DNA of 64,000 nucleotides, taken from positions 22,956,901 to 23,020,900 of the forward strand of contig OY987299.1 in the NCBI GenBank assembly GCA_963920635.1, read 5' to 3'. The notes under the pieces are model-generated. The model was not told where the DNA came from, ran no database searches, and saw nothing but the letters and a program-made list of their open reading frames with translations. Each line of letters starts with the position of its first letter. The first letter of the stretch is position 1. Both the position numbers and the translations under genes were made by a program. Source of the DNA: Pseudeuparius sepicola (Eukaryota > Arthropoda > Insecta > Coleoptera > Anthribidae). Shown in pieces: positions 46,813-58,132 of the stretch.

Positions 46813-49800
46813 CTAATTATTCTGTACAGCTTGTAGTATACGCAGAATGTACAAGAACAAGTTGACTATATCCAAATACAGTGTAATTGTGGCTAAGATG
46901 TACTCTTCGGGTGAGAGAGTCTCCATTATGAGCTTTGTGTCGACAACAATAAATAAACTAAACAACAAGGCGCCACCGATTGAGAGGGCGAATTCCATGA
47001 TTGTCGTTGGGAACAACATTTGCAGCATGCCTCCGATAAGTAAAATACACAGCCCCGCAAATAACCTAGAAAATTAGATGGGTATTGGACTAGTGATGTG
47101 ACCACACATTAGAAGTGATGTAGCAAATTATTCATTTTTTATTTTTAACAATTATTGTCTTCAAGAAACCATTCATTCCATTGAAATAAAAGCCAAACAT
47201 CAAACCATATATTCGAGATTCATCCTCCCAATTTTTCAAAAAATTGGGAGGCGATCTTTAAGTACTGTCCATTTACTTTGTAACATCTAGTACCAACTAT
47301 TGTCGGAAATTTCTTTCTGGCGCAAGCAGATCCTATAGAGATCTCCTGAGGTAAACCGCTTTAAATAATAACGCTCGTTAGTAACGTAAGTAACTGAATT
47401 CGTAATACTATATTTTGGAAATAATAATATGTAGATATGTATAAAAAGAAAAATCCTTGTTAGTACAAAACTCTTCATTCTTCTAAAAAATATACACCTA
47501 CCTTTCTACCTACATTATTTTGTATAAAAAAATCACAGAAACGTTTCAAAAACGAACTGCTCAACAATTGAGGTCGAACATATTTTACAAATATGTACAT
47601 ATAAAAACAAAAACTCTTATTCCTACAACAACCTAGAGCACTATTTTTTATTCTTCAAAAATAAAACATTATTTTAAATAAAAAAATCACAGAAAGGTTT
47701 CAAAAATGAACGAAAACAAATGAGGAAAAGATCTTAGATCGTTATAACGATCTTAGATCCTTTAAAAGATTTTAGATCTTTAAAACGATCTTAGATCTCT
47801 AAAACGATCGTTGATTTTTAAAACGATCTTAGATCTTTGATCAGATTTTTTTAACGATCTTTTTAAAAAAGATCGTCCTTTAGTGAAACAAAAAAGATCT
47901 AGATCTTAGATCTTAGGTCTTTAAAACGATCTTTTTAAAATAGATCTGCGCAGCTCTGATTAGAACTAACAACACTATGTGTTAAAACCACATTATATTT
48001 TCAACTAGGAAATGAATTTTACCAGTAGGAATTTGGAATGGCTACAGGGTCTCCTTTAACATCACTCATAAACAAATTATTCATGGAAGATTTTGAACAA
48101 AATGAGTTGATTAGATACGTTCCTAACCTAATGTTTGGTGGAGATATGTATATGACATAATTATTATATGGAAACATGGAGTACCTAGTTGATTTAAATT
48201 CATTATTAAATTTTATAAACTCAAAAGAACCTTCTATTAAGTTTACCCTAGAAATAGGGTAGTATAGAAACTAGTGTATATCTTCATTTTAGTTCCAATA
48301 ATCACACAATCAATGTTAAAAAATGAGTAATTAAAAGTTTATGTGAGAGGGCCAAGATGAATTGTTCTACAAACACAACATTTGAGGAGGAAATTAAACA
48401 TATCAAACAAGTTCTCAAGAAAAATAGTTATCAGAAAGATTTTTAGTACCTGCAATTATAAATAATAAAGGATGTTTAGTGGCATATCAGGTAAAGGATA
48501 TCAATTGAAAAAATGCTCCTACTCCTACTGTGGCCGTAGGTACTTAACCAACTAAGCTACCGGAGATACAGGTTCCATCGGCTAGGTGTTATCTATTGAA
48601 TTTGTGGAGCAAGGTTTTCAGGATTGCCAACAAAACAAAAATGCTAATAGAATTAGAGAAATAAATCTGGTGGACCAACCGGTAAATTTAATTATTCCTT
48701 ATATCCTGGATATCCTTATATCAGATAAATTAAAATGCGTATCTTTTTAATGTCAGAACAGTATTTAAAACCCAAAAATACATTAAGTTCTATGCTAGTT
48801 GAAACGAAACCATTTAATGCGGTACGAAGTTAAAAAAATGCATTTATAAAATTTCTTGTGAACGTGAAAAGTTAATGTTGGGGAGACTTGAAGGCCATTT
48901 AACATTCATGTAAAAGAACATACAAATTATATCAGGCAAAATCAAATTTCAACATCAAAAATATGTGAACACTCTTTTAATAATAATCATAGAATTTTGT
49001 GGGATAGGTCCCAACCAATTCCCAATTAAGGAATCGGCAATTATTCTACGAAATACGGACAATTGTGTTGCTGAATGTTCAGTGAAATTCACTAAAATAT
49101 TATTATGAGTTATTCAAAGAGAAGTTAGTATAGACAATTAGATAAAACACAGAGTACAATATCAAACAGGTAGTTATAGCAGATAGTCTGTTCACTTGAA
49201 GATGATAGCTAAACACTCTCATTATTATAAATGCAAGAAAGGGGGAATACAATACAATAGCAATAGGGTAATAAAATGCAAATAAGACAACCCCCCAAGT
49301 TCTGTGCTATCATGTCCTCAGGAAGGCACTGCTTGTAGGTTATTTGTTCTGTTGTCATAACACTTAGACTTGATATTTATCATTCTGTCATTTCACTTTG
49401 ACTTCATAATATGATTGAAAAAAAAAAGGAAGATTTAATTTCCGAAAGCTCAGAAAAAAAAGTTGTTGAAGTTATTTTTTTAGTTAGCATTCAAAGTTTC
49501 TTGTTCTTTTAATGTTGGGCATTTATTAATTAACTCGAAAAACTTGTCTTTTAATCAGTTTGGTTCAGGTTCCTGTGGCAAAAACACCAATTAAAAATGA
49601 AATGGATCCATTAACAAAGTACCAATTAAATGGCATTTAAGGAACTTTCAATGTAAGCACAGAGCGGAGCTATATAGGTCTGTGATGTAAGGAACTTTCA
49701 ATTAAATAATATTTTGTCGAAATAAATAATACCGCTTAGAGATTCCGGATAATAGGAAGAGGGGATATGGTTTGATGTCAACATGACAGTTGTTGTGAAC

Positions 49801-52800
49801 GTTTTGAATTCATCTTTGACCCAATAATTGCATAGTTCGGCATTGGTTGTCCATTCACTCTTTTTGCTCCGTTTTCTATGGCAAACTATTGTTGTCAGTG
49901 TGAAAAGAGCGAATAGAGGTCCAATGCCGAACTCAGCTAATATAAGGGGAAAAAATGTTAATAAACTGACAGTTTTATCCATATAAATATAATTTCCATC
50001 TGTCAACTGTTAGGCATGCATAATATCAATTATTCAACAATTTGATTTAATATTTGAAAAATATTAACTTACCCTGAATACATGGCAGAAAAATCATATT
50101 TGCTCTGAAAAGCGTACGATGTCAATCCAATCAGAACAATTAGTGTCAATATAAGGGCTTGTAGAACAATTGTTTGTGAATAATATGTTACTATAACTCC
50201 AATAGTAAAAGCTTCAACGACGGTCTGAAAAGAAGGCTAATAAAATTTCAAAGGGAGAATTTTTTTCTTCAATAAACTTACAAAAATGGCAAGAAGAATT
50301 AAGTTGATTGGACTTTCTCTGCGTTTAACGTAAAGTGCGATTAGGGTAAATATGCTTGCAAAAAATGCAACCAAGGTCAGCCAGTCACTAAAAAGAAAAT
50401 GGTAATAGATTACCCGAGAAATTCCACAAGATTGTTTTCAAAACTTACTATCCCAATTTTAGAACATGAAGTAGTTTTAACAAAATGACTGAATTTAAAC
50501 AATCTATCATATTTTAATTACCAAGGAAGTAATCTTCTACAATTTATTCAATGTCGCGCTATAACAAGCTCAATCACTTGTATTTTACTTTCAACTGGTC
50601 ATAACGGACAATCATCAATTATTAGGTACGTAAGACGGCTTTAAAACCGCATACGTAGATATTAATCATAAAAAAATGAATAGAAATAAGGAAATATTTA
50701 AAAAATTATCTACTTACATTTTGAAAATGTGTAGTATTTTTTGAAATATTCTTGGTGTTTCAAAAGTGTTAACAGAAGCTATATAGGTTGTTTTACTTTT
50801 CAATTCACAAAATGAAACATGAATTAAAATTCTGGTTGCTGATCCAAAAAATGAAAATAACCCAAACTTGGCATGTTTATAAACTTTTTATTTTTTTACG
50901 ACAGATACAATCAGCAAAATTTCTTCATGGTTAGGGCCCTTAATGTGATCTTGAGGGCAAGCCTCTTAAGGATGAGGAGTTTGGCGCCATCTAGGGTGGC
51001 AGGCGAGAAATAGTAGGGAACATGGTGTCCAAAAATAACAATCGACACGCCTTCACCGTGTAATTTCCATAATAAATACCAGACAATCATGACATTTTGG
51101 GTCACACAACTGGTCAAATTCAAAAATTGCACAAATTAGTGCCATTCAATCGGTCATATTTTTGTCATAAAAATGGCAGGTATATAATATTTAATATAAA
51201 TATATAGTTGCAGGAATGGTTTTGTTATACAAATTGTAATTGTAAATAATTGAACATTTAATTTGAAACTTTCATACATATCATTTTACTCATTTTAGTA
51301 TACTGTTTTTTATTTTGAACCTATATTGTACAGGGTTATTCACTGAGAATTGACCCCCCCCACCTAACTTTTTTGTTTTTTAAGATAAAAGGGTGATTCA
51401 AAAAATAAAATCAATGGTTCGGCCAATACTTTTTTATGCCATGACCGTTTAGTGTACAGGGTGTTCCAAAAAAGTAGGACCAATGGCAACTTAATTTTTT
51501 TGAATGGAAAACCCTGTACATTATTGGATTTTTGAAAATGATATTAAACTTTGTGGCATTATCTTTTTCCGTTTTTGAAAAGGTCCGTATTCAAATTTTA
51601 TACTAAATTTATTTAACTCGAATTTGTGGATCTCGTGATAAAGATAGACGATCAATGTAATAACGAAAAATATTTGTTTTAAACTAGAGAGTAATATGTG
51701 AAACTCCAAAATGTTTAGGAGCCTTTTTAAATTTTACTGATTATTTTCTCGAAATAAAGAATTTCAGGAAAATCTTAAAAGCTCCTAAACATTTTGGAGT
51801 TTCACTATATTACTCTCTTGTTTAAAACAAATATTTTTCGTTAATACATTGATCGTCTATCTTTATCACGAGATCCACAAATTCGAGTTAAATAAATTTA
51901 GTATAAAATTTGAATACGGACCTTTTCAAAAACGGAAAAAGATAATGCCACAAAGTTTAATATCATTTTGATTGCCTTGATGAGCAGATTTCAAAAATCC
52001 AATAATATACAGGGTGTTCCATTTAAAAAAATTAAGTTGCCATTCGTCCTACTTTTTTGGAACACCCTGTACACTAAACGGTCATGGCATAAAAAAGTAT
52101 TCGCCCAACCATTGATTCTGTTTTTTTAATCACCCTTTTATCTTAAAAAACAAAAAAGTTAGGTGGGGGGCCAATTCTCAGTGAATAACCCTGTACATGA
52201 TTCTTGCCGTGAATGTTTTTTTTATCAATAAGTCCCAAATTATACTTTCCTTGAGGGTTTTGGCATTCTCATTCCTTAGTATTTGTTGTACTAATTATAA
52301 TCTGTTTGGAAAGAGCCACAAAAACAAAATTTTAAATATTGTCAGAAATTTCTGTGTGGTGCAAACAAATCCATTTAATTTTTAATTTAACAAAATATAT
52401 AACCCAAATTACACGATCTAAAAATTATACAGGGTGTCCGGTAATTATGCGGCAATCTCATGTAAGCAGGTAGAGGACGTCAAAATATTACGATTGAGTT
52501 TAACAATTACGGGTCAAATCTTAATAGTTACTGAGATACAAGTCGGTGTAGTTCTTTTTTTGAAATTGAATTATGGCAATATCTCCCAAAATAATCAAGC
52601 TGCTGAACTGAAATTTGGTACTATTATGTTTTTGGGAATAGAAAATAAGCTGAAAATGTCAGTTTCTACGTGTCTCACAGATGGCGCCACTCGCGCTGTT
52701 TTGGATCATACTTTTACTCGTAACTTTTTTGAGGTTATAATTTTGGTCTTGCAGATCCATCAGTTTAGTGCACCTTTTTATTCTGCATCAAAAATTTACT

Positions 52801-55800
52801 CTGGCTTCATACGGATAAAATCAACCCTTTGCGTTGAAATTGGCAAAATGTGCCCCAAAACACCTGTTGACTCCAATGTTCGAAACATAAAATTTTCACC
52901 GACCGCTTTCAAATGCTACAGATCAACTGTACCTTCAAAATGAAGAAAAAAATCCATATGAACAATGTACCAAAAATTATTCGCTTTCAAAATGGAAAAA
53001 ATTGAATTTGACAAAATTTGAACACCCTATTTCAAGAAAACCAATGCTGTTTTGACCAATATCCATTTAGCGTTTTTTTCTTCATTTTGAATGTACAGTT
53101 GATCTGTAGCATTTGAAAGTGGTCGGTGAAAATTTTATGTTTCCAATATTGGAGTAAACAGGTGTTTTGGGGCACATTTTGCCAATTTCAACGCAAACGG
53201 TTGATTTTATCATTATGAAACAAGAGTACCTCTCTGTTGTAGAATGAAAAGATGCACTGGAATGATGGACCTGCAGGACCAAAAAGATAACCTCAAAAAA
53301 GTTACGAATAAAAGCACGATCCAAAAACAGCGCAAGTGTTGAGACACATAGAAATTGACATTTTCATCTTATTTTCCATCCCCAAAATCATAATAGTACT
53401 AAATTTCAGTTCAGCAGCTTGATTATTTTGGGAGATATTGCCATAATTCAATTTCAAAAAAAGAACTACACCGACTTGTATCTCAGTAACTATTAAGATT
53501 TGACCCATAGTTGTTAAGCTCATTCGTAATATTTTGAAGTCCTCTACCTGCTCACGCGAGATTGCCGCATAATTACCGGACACCCTGTATATATCGCTCA
53601 TTTGCGAGAATAGAGGCATAACTTGCAAAACATCAAATTGAAATTAAATGTTCTTGGTTCTTTGATTGCAAATTAAAGTTATATTTTAAAAGATGCAACT
53701 ATGAGTTTGCTACCGTGCATTACAATGATTAAATTTAATGCTTATATAAAAAATTGATTTTCTTTATTTTGAAAAAAAAACTTTTTATGGACTTTTTATT
53801 GTTTACTTTGAGTTGTGTCGTTATTTGAGAGAAAAAAATTAATCCATGCAAAATTGTATCCTAATCTGTTTGTAAATAATGGAATGTGCCTTTATTTTAT
53901 AACAAAAAATGATATATTAGCGGATTAACACAAACTAATATGTTATTTGTGAAACAAAAACATAAATAAATTAGGCTTATTTTAGGATGTACCACTCTTT
54001 GGTTAATTTAATAAGAGGTTGAAACATGAGTTGTGACAATGGGAGTGGCCACATCTCTCAAAAAACACTATACAGTTTGGCCCTACGTCACAACTCCCGT
54101 CCTTGTCCGCCTCGTGAACATACGACCGATATCCATCGTATATTCACGAGGAAGACAAGGACGGGAGTTGTGACGTAGGGCCGAACATTCGCTGAACAAA
54201 CTGTACCTAACTACCGCTTAGTCGTTCTTTCTGTAAAAAGTAGGTACTTTTCCAGGTATTTTAACGCAATAATCTTGAAATTGCGAAATTTTTGAGTTGT
54301 CCCAGTATTCTCGCAAATGAGCGATATGTAGGTATATTAATTATTGCCAAGAACGCCAGCTTTTGTTCTTATTTTTATTACTTTTACTGATGATAATTGA
54401 TGCCTAATAAGCCAAATAAGGTATGAAATGTTGTTAATTTAAAAATTGGTCAAACTTTTCAAGTTGACCATAATGTCCTCGACCACCTGGACAAGTTGCC
54501 CAATAACGCCAAACGTTGACTGACCGGTGGCGGTATGTGATCGGTCAAGATAACAACTGTCACCAGTTGACTGCCAACACTAAGCTCAAGTAAACAAGGG
54601 TATGGAATTTTGTTATATTTTAACATTCTGTCTGAGACATCAGGTGACCAGATGGAGTCCAATGAAATTGAAGGAACAACAAATAATGATTTGTGTCTTT
54701 GCCATTCCTAAGATAATGATAATAGTAAAAACCAATTTGAAAAATTTAATTTGAATACCCTAAGTATAACTTTTGTATTAAGAATAGTAGGACCTATATT
54801 CCGAGCTTTATTCATATTTCCTTAAAATCACATTTTTTCTTGAATGTCACTTTGATAAATTTAAAAGTAAAACATCCTGTAGATATAGTGTATGAGTTTT
54901 TCTACTAAAAATATAATATTCTAAAATAAACCAAATGCAATAATCGGTAATTATTTTGTATGGTGTACACGCCTCCCGATTTTTTTTAAATTTGGCTATC
55001 CCCAATTTTTGAGGTACATAAAACACATTTTTTAAAAAAATTTCAAAATACGTCGGTACTATCAAGAAGGAACATCTATCAATGGGCCTATTATATAAAA
55101 AAGGGAATATAGGCAATTATAAAAGATAATCCTTTTTGTTATAATTGAAGAAAGCAATTAAAAAAATAGTTATTTATGTACCAAGGCACTGAAGTTCAAC
55201 TTTTTATGACCACATGAGTCATAAAAAGAACTTCAGTGCGGAGGTACATATTATTTTTTTTAATCGGAAAAAATGTTTTATTATGCGAAAAAATAATCAT
55301 AAGGGATCACCCGTCCATGAACCGACTATGCGCGGCGTTGCTTGACTTTGACGATTGCTCTACCTAGGTCAATTAGTATGACGAGACACGGTACTTTCTG
55401 ACAGAAAATCCAAACAGCTGCCTATTGTGCAGCCTCCATGCAAAATAGATTAATATTCAAATCTACTAAAATATTTATGCTGAAAGATTGCGCTGCTATA
55501 GGTAACAATTTCGCAATGTGTACGAAAAGTTAAATACAATTTATTGGCCGGGTTTTAATATTCGGTCACTTTTGACGGGTAATGGCTCCGCGTCTGACGA
55601 ATTTGATATTTACATCTCCCCAAGGCCTACTTATTGAAAAAATCGTACAATAATGGGCTACTACTTCAGTGCCAATTTCTGAGCTTTTAATGACGATTTT
55701 GAGACACTTCACTGCCGATTTCAAGAAAAATATTTTTCGAAAAAAAAAATTTTTTCAGACCTCAAAAATATGGGGGTAGCCAAAATTTAAAAAAAAATCA

Positions 55801-56103
55801 GGGATGGGTACACTATGAGAGATACTTACTCAATAATCTACTAATAGAAAAAAGTTCTACTTACTTGGAATGTAAATATGACTTAATCGGTGGCGTAAAC
55901 ATGCAGACGCTTGTAACAAGTATTGTTATTAATATTTGAGTGGTTAATAGTCCATAAACTTTTCGGACAAACGCCATACGGATGGCCCTGTTCGCTTGCG
56001 CAACATTGTTGCGGTAAGCGAAATCATTTTCAATGCCATCTTCTTCGTATGATTTTCCTCCAACTTCAACATCATCGTTTATGAGAGGCACAGCTTGGGA
56101 CAT
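46813..56103 (-). CDS. TMBIM4 / protein lifeguard 4 homologue (BAX-inhibitor family)
   Basis: Four coding exons on the minus strand, 56103-55865, 50387-50282, 50224-50073 and 47065-46813, join in phase to 249 aa, close to the usual 240. The protein is a multi-helix membrane protein of Golgi and ER that restrains apoptosis and shapes calcium leak in known relatives. The N-terminus has IENDFAYRNNVAQANRAIRM and AFVRKVYGLL, typical of TMBIM4; later landmarks are INLILLAIFTVVEAFTIGV, GLTSYAFQSKYDFS and ISxGGALLF-type helix 6. The paired Asp of the family lie in FIVVDTK (D208) and LYLDIVNL (D231), with SPEEYILA between. It converges on the anoctamin gene 4.4 kb away. Introns 1 and 3 are filled with foldbacks and Penelope relics. 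Confidence 0.94.
47727..47945. repeat. Degenerate GATCTTAGATC repeats
   Basis: At least eight imperfect units of AACGATCTTAGATCTTTA-type sequence lie in TMBIM4 intron 3. The core GATCTTAGATC is nearly self-complementary, so strands can fold on themselves. Unit spacing varies, unlike the 122-bp array. Confidence 0.7.
48045..49145 (+). pseudogene. Penelope-like retroelement relic, family 2, second copy
   Basis: Antisense to TMBIM4 within intron 3. Frames give a motif B-like GMATGSPLTS, then NKLFMEDFEQNELIRY; the YxDD box is replaced by FGGDMYMT and a stop. INSKEPSIKFTLEI follows as in the copy at 20656. The distal part matches that copy through the GIY-YIG region and tail but with many stops. 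It is interrupted by the insert at about 48432-48592. Confidence 0.75.
48432..48592 (-). mobile_element. Insert resembling a tRNA-derived SINE head
   Basis: Comparison with the family 2 copy at 20956 shows about 160 extra bases between AATAGTTAT and CTATTGAATTTGT. On the minus strand it reads CCGGTAGCTTAGTTGGTTAA, a good RNA polymerase III A box. No clear B box was found, and no full tRNA fold is evident, so a SINE is only suggested. GTTATC occurs at both borders. Confidence 0.35.
49146..50072. other. TMBIM4 intron 3 remainder with unassigned open frame
   Basis: A minus-strand frame 50006-49698 (102 codons) contains a hydrophobic stretch, FFPLILAEFGIGPLFALFTL, then basic RKRSKKSEW. It is not needed to complete TMBIM4, lies between correctly phased exons, and no family is recognised. 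Confidence 0.3.
51329..52195. mobile_element. Foldback element in TMBIM4 intron 1 (867 bp)
   Basis: Outer ends TACAGGGTTATTCACTGAGA and TCTCAGTGAATAACCCTGTA; inside them a second pair, TACAGGGTGTTCCAAAAAAG and its inverse, starts at 51457 and ends at 52073. Arms of about 400 bp are almost identical with a centre of only about 60 bp (51725-51780). The double set of ends shows one foldback nested symmetrically in another. Confidence 0.9.
52428..53589. mobile_element. Foldback element in TMBIM4 intron 1 (1162 bp)
   Basis: TACAGGGTGTCCGGTAATTA is inverted as TAATTACCGGACACCCTGTA. Arms of roughly 520 bp match closely, including CAAGTCGGTGTAGTTCTTTT and GGGGCACATTTTGCCAATTT-type sequence. Open frames on each arm are mirror images and lack known motifs, so they are not called genes. 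Largest foldback in the window. Confidence 0.9.
54079..54182. repeat. Near-perfect 104-bp palindrome
   Basis: GGCCCTACGTCACAACTCCC and CGTCCTTGTC...CTCGTGAA on the left pair with GGGAGTTGTGACGTAGGGCC and TTCACGAG...GACAAGGACG on the right; only a few central bases are unpaired. Flanking ACAGTTTG and CAAACTGT extend the symmetry, so it is probably a short foldback or MITE. Confidence 0.85.
55176..55249. repeat. 74-bp palindrome
   Basis: ATGTACC, GCACTGAAGTTC and TTTTTATGAC are mirrored by GTCATAAAAA, GAACTTCAGTGC and GGTACAT around CACATGA. Confidence 0.8.
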
Positions 56104-56486
56104 TGTCTGGGAGTCCTATCTAAAATTAAATTAAAAAAGCTATAAATTACCTACAAGAGATAACAACAATATGGGAGTAATTATGGACAATAATATAAAA
56201 CTTGCAATATTTATGAAAACGAAATTATGAAATTTTATTACCTTGTACAAATAACGAAACAGAAATCAGGATTTAAAAACATTCACCACACACAGATAAA
56301 CTTTATTTATATTTTTTATTATATTATTGATGATCTGTGAAAATATGGTGTCTTTTCTTTATGGATTTTCTCTAATTTTGACTTTTGACAAACACGAACA
56401 GAAAATCAAGGACACCATAAAGGTTACTTTTGCTTTTAGCACAGAATAATCCTATTCTGTATTCTGTGCTTTTAGCAGAGCATGAG
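56104..56486. other. TMBIM4 5' flank
   Basis: Presumed 5' UTR and promoter of TMBIM4 (minus strand). No TATA-like or other element could be assigned with confidence. AGAATAATCCTATTCT near 56445 is a short hairpin; GAGCATGAG at 56478-56486 is the left target repeat of the outer THAP element. Confidence 0.4.
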
Positions 56487-56588
56487 CAAGAACGTTAAAC
56501 CAGACAGGATAGCTCAATCGCGCGAATCTGTCCGCCGAGCCGCCCGACGTGATGACGTGACAGTTAGACGTACTGCGTAAACTCGTAC

Positions 56589-57895
56589 CCCAGAAAAGGA
56601 CGAATCAGAAGTGGCACTTGGCTAATTTAAGAGGGCAGAGGGGTATTTTTATGAGGTTTTGGGGACGGAGAGTATTGCTAGGCCGCCAGATCCTTAGAAA
56701 GGTTAAAACATGTCAACATATTTTTCACTATCATTTATTCATTTTGGGTAGGTATACCAATAAAATTAATATGAAAGCAATTAATATTATCTAATGTGTG
56801 CCGGTAGTAAAATTATAATGTTTTACGAACCATTTATTCTATTTATCTGAGCCCAGAAAACCCACAACCTGACCCCTGTTTTCTGGGACTTGATTATGAA
56901 AGCGGAATGCTTGACAACAGCGCGGCGCGGCGCCACAGATTCCGTTCTTGCGGTACTGCCAGATCGACCAGTCGGGAGCCGGTAACCAAGGCAACCCACA
57001 AAAATATAATGCAAATTAATTTAGTATAAAATGAAATCGATGATAATTTACTTATAAAAATGTTAGTCCTTGATGGTATTTTGGTTGATATTAAATTGAA
57101 GGCGATAAAAATAGCTAAATGAATTTAAGGAAATTGTCAGGCATAAAAGCTGACGAAGTCCGGCAACGTCGTTCGTGGCCTACGACTGACGCGCCACCTA
57201 ACGCCAGACAGCGTCAGTGTGTTCAATTGAGGTTAAACCCCAGAAAAGGACGAATCAGAAGTGGCACTTGGCTAATTTAAGAGGGCAGAGGGGTATTTTT
57301 ATGAGGTGGTGGGGACGGAGAGTATTGCTAGGCCGCCAGATCCTTAGAAAGGTTAAAACATGTCAACATATTTTTCACTATCATTTATTCATTTTGGGTA
57401 GGTATACCAATAAAATTAATATGAAAGCAATTAGTATTATCTAATGTGTGCCGGTAGTAAAATTATTATGTTTTACGAACCATTTATTCTATTTATCTGA
57501 GCCCAGAAAACCCACAACCTGACCCCTGTTTTCTGGGACTTGATTATGAAAGCGGAATGCTTGACAACAGCGCGGCGCGGCGCCACAGATTCCGTTCTTG
57601 CGGTACTGCCAGATCGTCCAGTCGGGAGCCGGTAACCAAGGCAACCCACAAAAATATAATGCAAATTAATTTAGTATAAAATGAAATCGATGATAATTTA
57701 CTTATAAAAATGTTAGTCCTTGATAGTATTTTGGTTGATATTAAATTGAAGGCGATAAAAATAGCTAAATGAATTTAAGGAAATTGTCAGGCATAAAAGC
57801 TGACGAAGTCCGGCAACGTCGTTCGTGGCCTACGACTGACGCGTCACCTAACGCCAGACGCCAGACAGCGTCAGTATGTTCAATTGAGGTTAAAC
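56589..57895. repeat. Tandem duplication of the P-like left end, 650-bp period
   Basis: 56589-57238 and 57239-57895 are almost identical; the second has a 7-bp GCCAGAC expansion and a few substitutions. Each starts with the full terminal repeat, so the element has an internal second left end. Protein-like frames within it are identical in both copies and simply reflect the duplication. Confidence 0.95.
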
Positions 57896-58132
57896 TCCTT
57901 ATAAAACGTAAACAATAAAACGAAAAACGATTACCAATTTCTAAGTAAAAAAGCCCAGTATTATTATCATGACTGTGATAAAAGTATCCAAAACAGGGAC
58001 CAGATAAGGTGTACAATATGTATTCAGCTCAACTTGACTGCTTGTGTTGTTACTTCGAATACTTCGTTGCTGTATTTACACTAGTGCATTGTGCCCCAGA
58101 AAACCCACTTTGTGCTTAGGTTTTGTGACGAA

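Larger units (their letters stand above)
53590..55864. other. TMBIM4 intron 1, proximal part
   Basis: Contains the palindromes listed separately and a unit at about 55770 (GGGGGTAGCCAAAATTT) related to the internal repeat of the element at 23704-24376. No other feature recognised. Confidence 0.4.

Noticed and set aside
49698..50006. Extra TMBIM4 exon
   Set aside because: Exons 3 and 4 already join in phase with full family similarity; the frame has no TMBIM motifs.
52434..52943. 169-codon frame in the large foldback
   Set aside because: The mirror arm encodes a diverged version, no known motifs occur, and the frame lies within inverted repeat arms.
56823..57664. Two identical 63-codon minus-strand frames
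   Set aside because: They arise from the 650-bp tandem duplication of the P-like left end and overlap its subterminal sequence.
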